From: Thermoplasmatota archaeon
GTDB lineage: Archaea > Thermoplasmatota > E2 > DHVEG-1
DNA length: 7,945 nt
Direction of reading: 5' to 3'
NCBI GenBank assembly: GCA_030612095.1
Contig: JAUWOO010000085.1
Span: 1-7,945, forward strand
The translations under genes and the position numbers were made by a program. The notes beneath the pieces were generated by a model. The model had not been told where the DNA came from and made no database searches. It worked only from the letters and a program-made list of their open reading frames with translations. Of the stretch, positions 5,857 to 7,945 are shown piece by piece; the stretch's first letter is position 1, and each line of letters opens with the position of its first letter.

Positions 5857-6510
5857 ATGCCCAGCAGAGTAATTGAAAAGTTTTTTTCCTATGCATATCA
5901 CATTTTTTTCAAACAGGCTGGGGCAAAGATGCGTGCAGGTTTATTAAAAAATCTAATGGACAGGTTGTTTATACTTTTTGAAAAAATTGGTAGAAAATTT
6001 GACATCATATCATCTAACTATCTTAAGTTGTATCATGAAATGGTTGAAAAAGAGATCAAAATGGCAAAAATCAATTCAGATGATCTTGTGCTTGTTATCG
6101 GATGTGGTTCTCTCCCCACTACAACCGTTCTTATTTCGATGAAAACAGGAGCAAATATTGTTTCAGTTGATATTGATAAAAAATCAATAAAAGAGGCTGC
6201 CCAATATATTGAAAATATTCATCTTGGAGATAAAATTAAGTTAGAACATGCTAATGGCCTTAATTATTCTGTTAAAAATTTTGATGTAATATTTGTTTTA
6301 TATGGAATAACAAAACAAGAAGAAATGCTTGAATATTTGGCAAGCAATATGGGGAAGAATTCACGAATTATATTTCGAACGGCAACTGACTTGCAAGATA
6401 AAATGCATAAAGGACACATCGATTTATCAAAGTATTTTCTCGTTAGAGACAGTACATTATCTGAATCTTTTGCATCGATTGAATCTTATTTATTATTGAA
6501 AAAGCAATAA
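5857..6510 (+). CDS. Nicotianamine synthase-like SAM-dependent transferase
   Basis: This is a 217-aa protein with a class I SAM-binding Rossmann core after an alpha-helical N-terminal region of about 70 residues. The SAM motif is V78-L79-V80-I81-G82-C83-G84-S85-L86-P87-T88-T89-T90, followed by the acidic strand end D105-I106-D107. G-x-G-x-L-P-x-T with a D-I-D acceptor strand is typical of the nicotianamine synthase/CntL family, which transfers the aminocarboxypropyl group of SAM and releases methylthioadenosine. Ordinary methyltransferases rarely have LP after the glycines. A Y55/Y59 and E61/E64/E66 cluster in the preceding helix recalls the Tyr/Glu region of archaeal NAS, but I cannot align it with certainty. 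An N-methyltransferase role remains possible. I choose ATG 5857 over the upstream in-frame TTGs (5842, 5848) because a TATA box sits 27 bp before it. It lies 60 bp after the SDR gene and 83 bp before the ligase. Confidence 0.6.
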   Translation: MPSRVIEKFFSYAYHIFFKQAGAKMRAGLLKNLMDRLFILFEKIGRKFDIISSNYLKLYHEMVEKEIKMAKINSDDLVLVIGCGSLPTTTVLISMKTGANIVSVDIDKKSIKEAAQYIENIHLGDKIKLEHANGLNYSVKNFDVIFVLYGITKQEEMLEYLASNMGKNSRIIFRTATDLQDKMHKGHIDLSKYFLVRDSTLSESFASIESYLLLKKQ

Positions 6511-6528
6511 CTTAAGTATGTTAGATTG

Positions 6529-6545
6529 TTGATTCGGAGAATCAA
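6529..6545. promoter_or_regulatory. Palindrome TTGATTC-GGA-GAATCAA, candidate operator
   Basis: A perfect 7-bp inverted repeat with a 3-nt centre ends 2 bp before the TATA box of the ligase gene, overlapping where TFB would contact the BRE. No T-run follows, so it is a poor terminator for the upstream gene. A regulator bound here could block or recruit the basal factors. Confidence 0.45.
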
Positions 6546-6547
6546 AA

Positions 6548-6556
6548 TTATATATG
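6548..6556 (+). promoter_or_regulatory. Putative TATA box of the PaaK-like ligase gene
   Basis: TTATATATG, centred at 6552, predicts a start near 6578 and a leader of about 16 nt before the ATG at 6594. Only a weak SD-like GGAAG (6580-6584) is present. Confidence 0.45.
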
Positions 6557-6593
6557 TATAATCCCATATCTTCATTGATGGAAGTCAGCTTAC

Positions 6594-7945
6594 ATGTTAG
6601 AAAGATTTGCACCCTATGTTGAATCCAGATTAAGAAATAAGATGGTAGATTCAGATACCTCATATGGCTTTATCTCCGGTAGGCTTGTTAGGAGATATCT
6701 TGATAAATACAGATTAATGAAACTTAGGAATTCTGTGAAATATTCTTATAATAACTCTCCGTTTTATCATGAACTTTTCAAAAAATATGCGTTGAAACCA
6801 AACGATGTAAAGTCTTTTGAAGATATTTCTAAAATTCCTTTCACTTCCTCTGATGATCTGGAGAACCCTGAGAAATTTTTTGCTGTACCGGAATCAAATT
6901 TTGTAAAAATATTTTCATCGAGTGGGACGACTGGAAAACCTAAGAGGATATATTTTACAAAAAATGATCTTGACAGACAGATTTCGGGATTGACAACTGG
7001 CATGCATCTTTTATATGAAATGAATCAAGTGGATCGTGTTAGACTAACATATGATCATGGTTATGGCATGGATGATTGGGGCGTTAGATATTGTTTAGAA
7101 AATGCCATTCAAAAATTGGGTGCAATAGGAGTAATTACAAGCAATCGTTTACCAGCCGATCAAGAATTTCAACTTCTTAATGCATATAATATTTCAATGA
7201 TTATGGGTACTCCTTCTTATCTTCATAGTCTTTCCTGTGACATGGGAAAACTTTATGAGTTAAGTAGTCTCAATATCAAGAAAATAATGGTGGGTACAGA
7301 ACCATTACCTAAATCTATTAGGAAAAAACTTGAAAAAATTTGGAGTGCCGATGTATTTCAAGGTTATGGTCTTACCGAAATGTGTACTTCTGTTGCAGGT
7401 GAATGCAAAGAAAAAGATGGCATGCATTTGACCGAGAGTGATTTCTATGCTGAGGTTATTGATCCAAAGAGCGGGGACGTCCTTGAAGATGAAGAAGTGG
7501 GAGAAATTGTATTTACAACACTTAGTAGAGAAGGTATGCCTCTGATTCGATACAGAACCCATGATCTAGGTCTAATTATTTCGGATGAATGCTCTTGTGG
7601 TTTACCTTTTAGAAGAATAAAAATTAAAGGTAGAACAGATAGAATGATTACAATAGGATCGGGAGATAATATTTATCCGAATGCCTTTGATGGAGCTCTT
7701 TTTAGTGTTTCCTCTGTAATTGATTATCAGATTATTCTAGATAGGAAAAACGACAAGGATCATATTACAGCTGTAGTTGAAACTAACTCTATTGATGATA
7801 AAACAAAAAAAGAGATAGCTGCTGCAATTATGAAATTACCTGAAATAGATAATGGAGTTCGAGAATCAAAGACCATCAAAAAAATTGAAATACAACTTGT
7901 TAAACCTCACACTTTGGATAGGAAATCTGTAAAGGCAAAAAGGGT
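6594..7945 (+). CDS. PaaK-like adenylate-forming CoA ligase, 3' end cut by the window
   Basis: 450 complete codons are visible and the frame is still open at the edge. The protein belongs to the ANL superfamily near phenylacetate-CoA ligase: it adenylates a carboxylate with ATP, then usually forms a CoA thioester. Motifs in order are the P-loop S108-S109-S110-G111-T112-T113-G114-K115-P116-K117; G205-T206-P207-S208; G233-T234-E235-P236-L237; Y258-G259-L260-T261-E262; Y320-R321-T322-H323-D324-L325-G326; C333-S-C335-G336, a CxCG as in PaaK-type enzymes; and the hinge G346-R347-T348-D349-R350. The C-terminal K447-A448-K449-R450 matches the end motif whose first lysine catalyses adenylation. It is therefore nearly complete, with few residues missing. 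An in-frame stop at 6576-6578 makes ATG 6594 the first start. The acid substrate is unknown; aryl-acetate, benzoate-like or fatty acids are possible. It follows the NAS-like gene with its own promoter. Confidence 0.85.
   Translation, partial: MLERFAPYVESRLRNKMVDSDTSYGFISGRLVRRYLDKYRLMKLRNSVKYSYNNSPFYHELFKKYALKPNDVKSFEDISKIPFTSSDDLENPEKFFAVPESNFVKIFSSSGTTGKPKRIYFTKNDLDRQISGLTTGMHLLYEMNQVDRVRLTYDHGYGMDDWGVRYCLENAIQKLGAIGVITSNRLPADQEFQLLNAYNISMIMGTPSYLHSLSCDMGKLYELSSLNIKKIMVGTEPLPKSIRKKLEKIWSADVFQGYGLTEMCTSVAGECKEKDGMHLTESDFYAEVIDPKSGDVLEDEEVGEIVFTTLSREGMPLIRYRTHDLGLIISDECSCGLPFRRIKIKGRTDRMITIGSGDNIYPNAFDGALFSVSSVIDYQIILDRKNDKDHITAVVETNSIDDKTKKEIAAAIMKLPEIDNGVRESKTIKKIEIQLVKPHTLDRKSVKAKR

Noticed and set aside
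6529..6545. Hairpin as intrinsic terminator of the NAS-like gene
   Set aside because: The stem is followed by AAATTATA and no T-run, and it adjoins a TATA box, so a regulatory site fits better.
1..7945. CRISPR arrays, insertion sequences, tRNA or rRNA genes
   Set aside because: I found no regularly spaced repeats, no transposase-like reading frame, no terminal inverted repeats around a gene, and no cloverleaf or rRNA-like sequence.

Overview
This AT-rich window has TATA-type archaeal promoters, several of them placed for leaderless transcripts, and GGTGA-type Shine-Dalgarno sites elsewhere. It also carries an archaeal-style MTA phosphorylase with a C-terminal CXC motif and a UbiA prenyltransferase of the archaeal-lipid/chlorophyll-synthase kind. 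Together these point to an archaeon, most likely a member of Nitrososphaerota (Thaumarchaeota). That assignment is inference from gene content and style; no rRNA or lineage marker is present.

Layout. (1) At 1-27 the first codons of a minus-strand gene run off the left edge. (2) At 289-1768, apt (minus) and mtnP (plus) diverge from a 91-bp promoter region. They form a salvage pair: MtnP cleaves methylthioadenosine to adenine and APT turns the adenine into AMP. (3) At 1772-2026 a minus-strand three-helix SemiSWEET/PQ-loop protein converges on mtnP with only 3 bp between stop codons. (4) At 2079-3446 there is a minus-strand FAD-dependent oxidoreductase of the COG2509 kind, with a TTG start and an apparently leaderless promoter. 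(5) At 3447-3859 lies a roughly 410-bp gap with no convincing gene. It holds two near-identical copies of the spaced palindrome ATGTA-N3-TACAT upstream of the oxidoreductase promoter, and the UbiA promoter at its other end. (6) From 3860 to the right edge, four plus-strand genes follow: a UbiA-family prenyltransferase, a 3beta-HSD-like extended SDR that overlaps it by 4 bp, a small SAM-binding protein resembling nicotianamine synthase, and a PaaK-like acyl/aryl-CoA ligase cut by the window end.

How they may work together. The right-hand four genes look like a small biosynthetic locus: prenyl transfer, NAD(P)-dependent oxidoreduction, SAM-dependent transfer and carboxylate activation. The UbiA-SDR pair is translationally coupled; the other two have their own TATA boxes. 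The product cannot be deduced. If the SAM-binding protein really is an aminocarboxypropyl transferase, its by-product would be methylthioadenosine, the substrate of MtnP in the same window. The strongest non-coding signals are the twin palindromes at 3498-3541 and the palindrome at 6529-6545 abutting the ligase TATA box.
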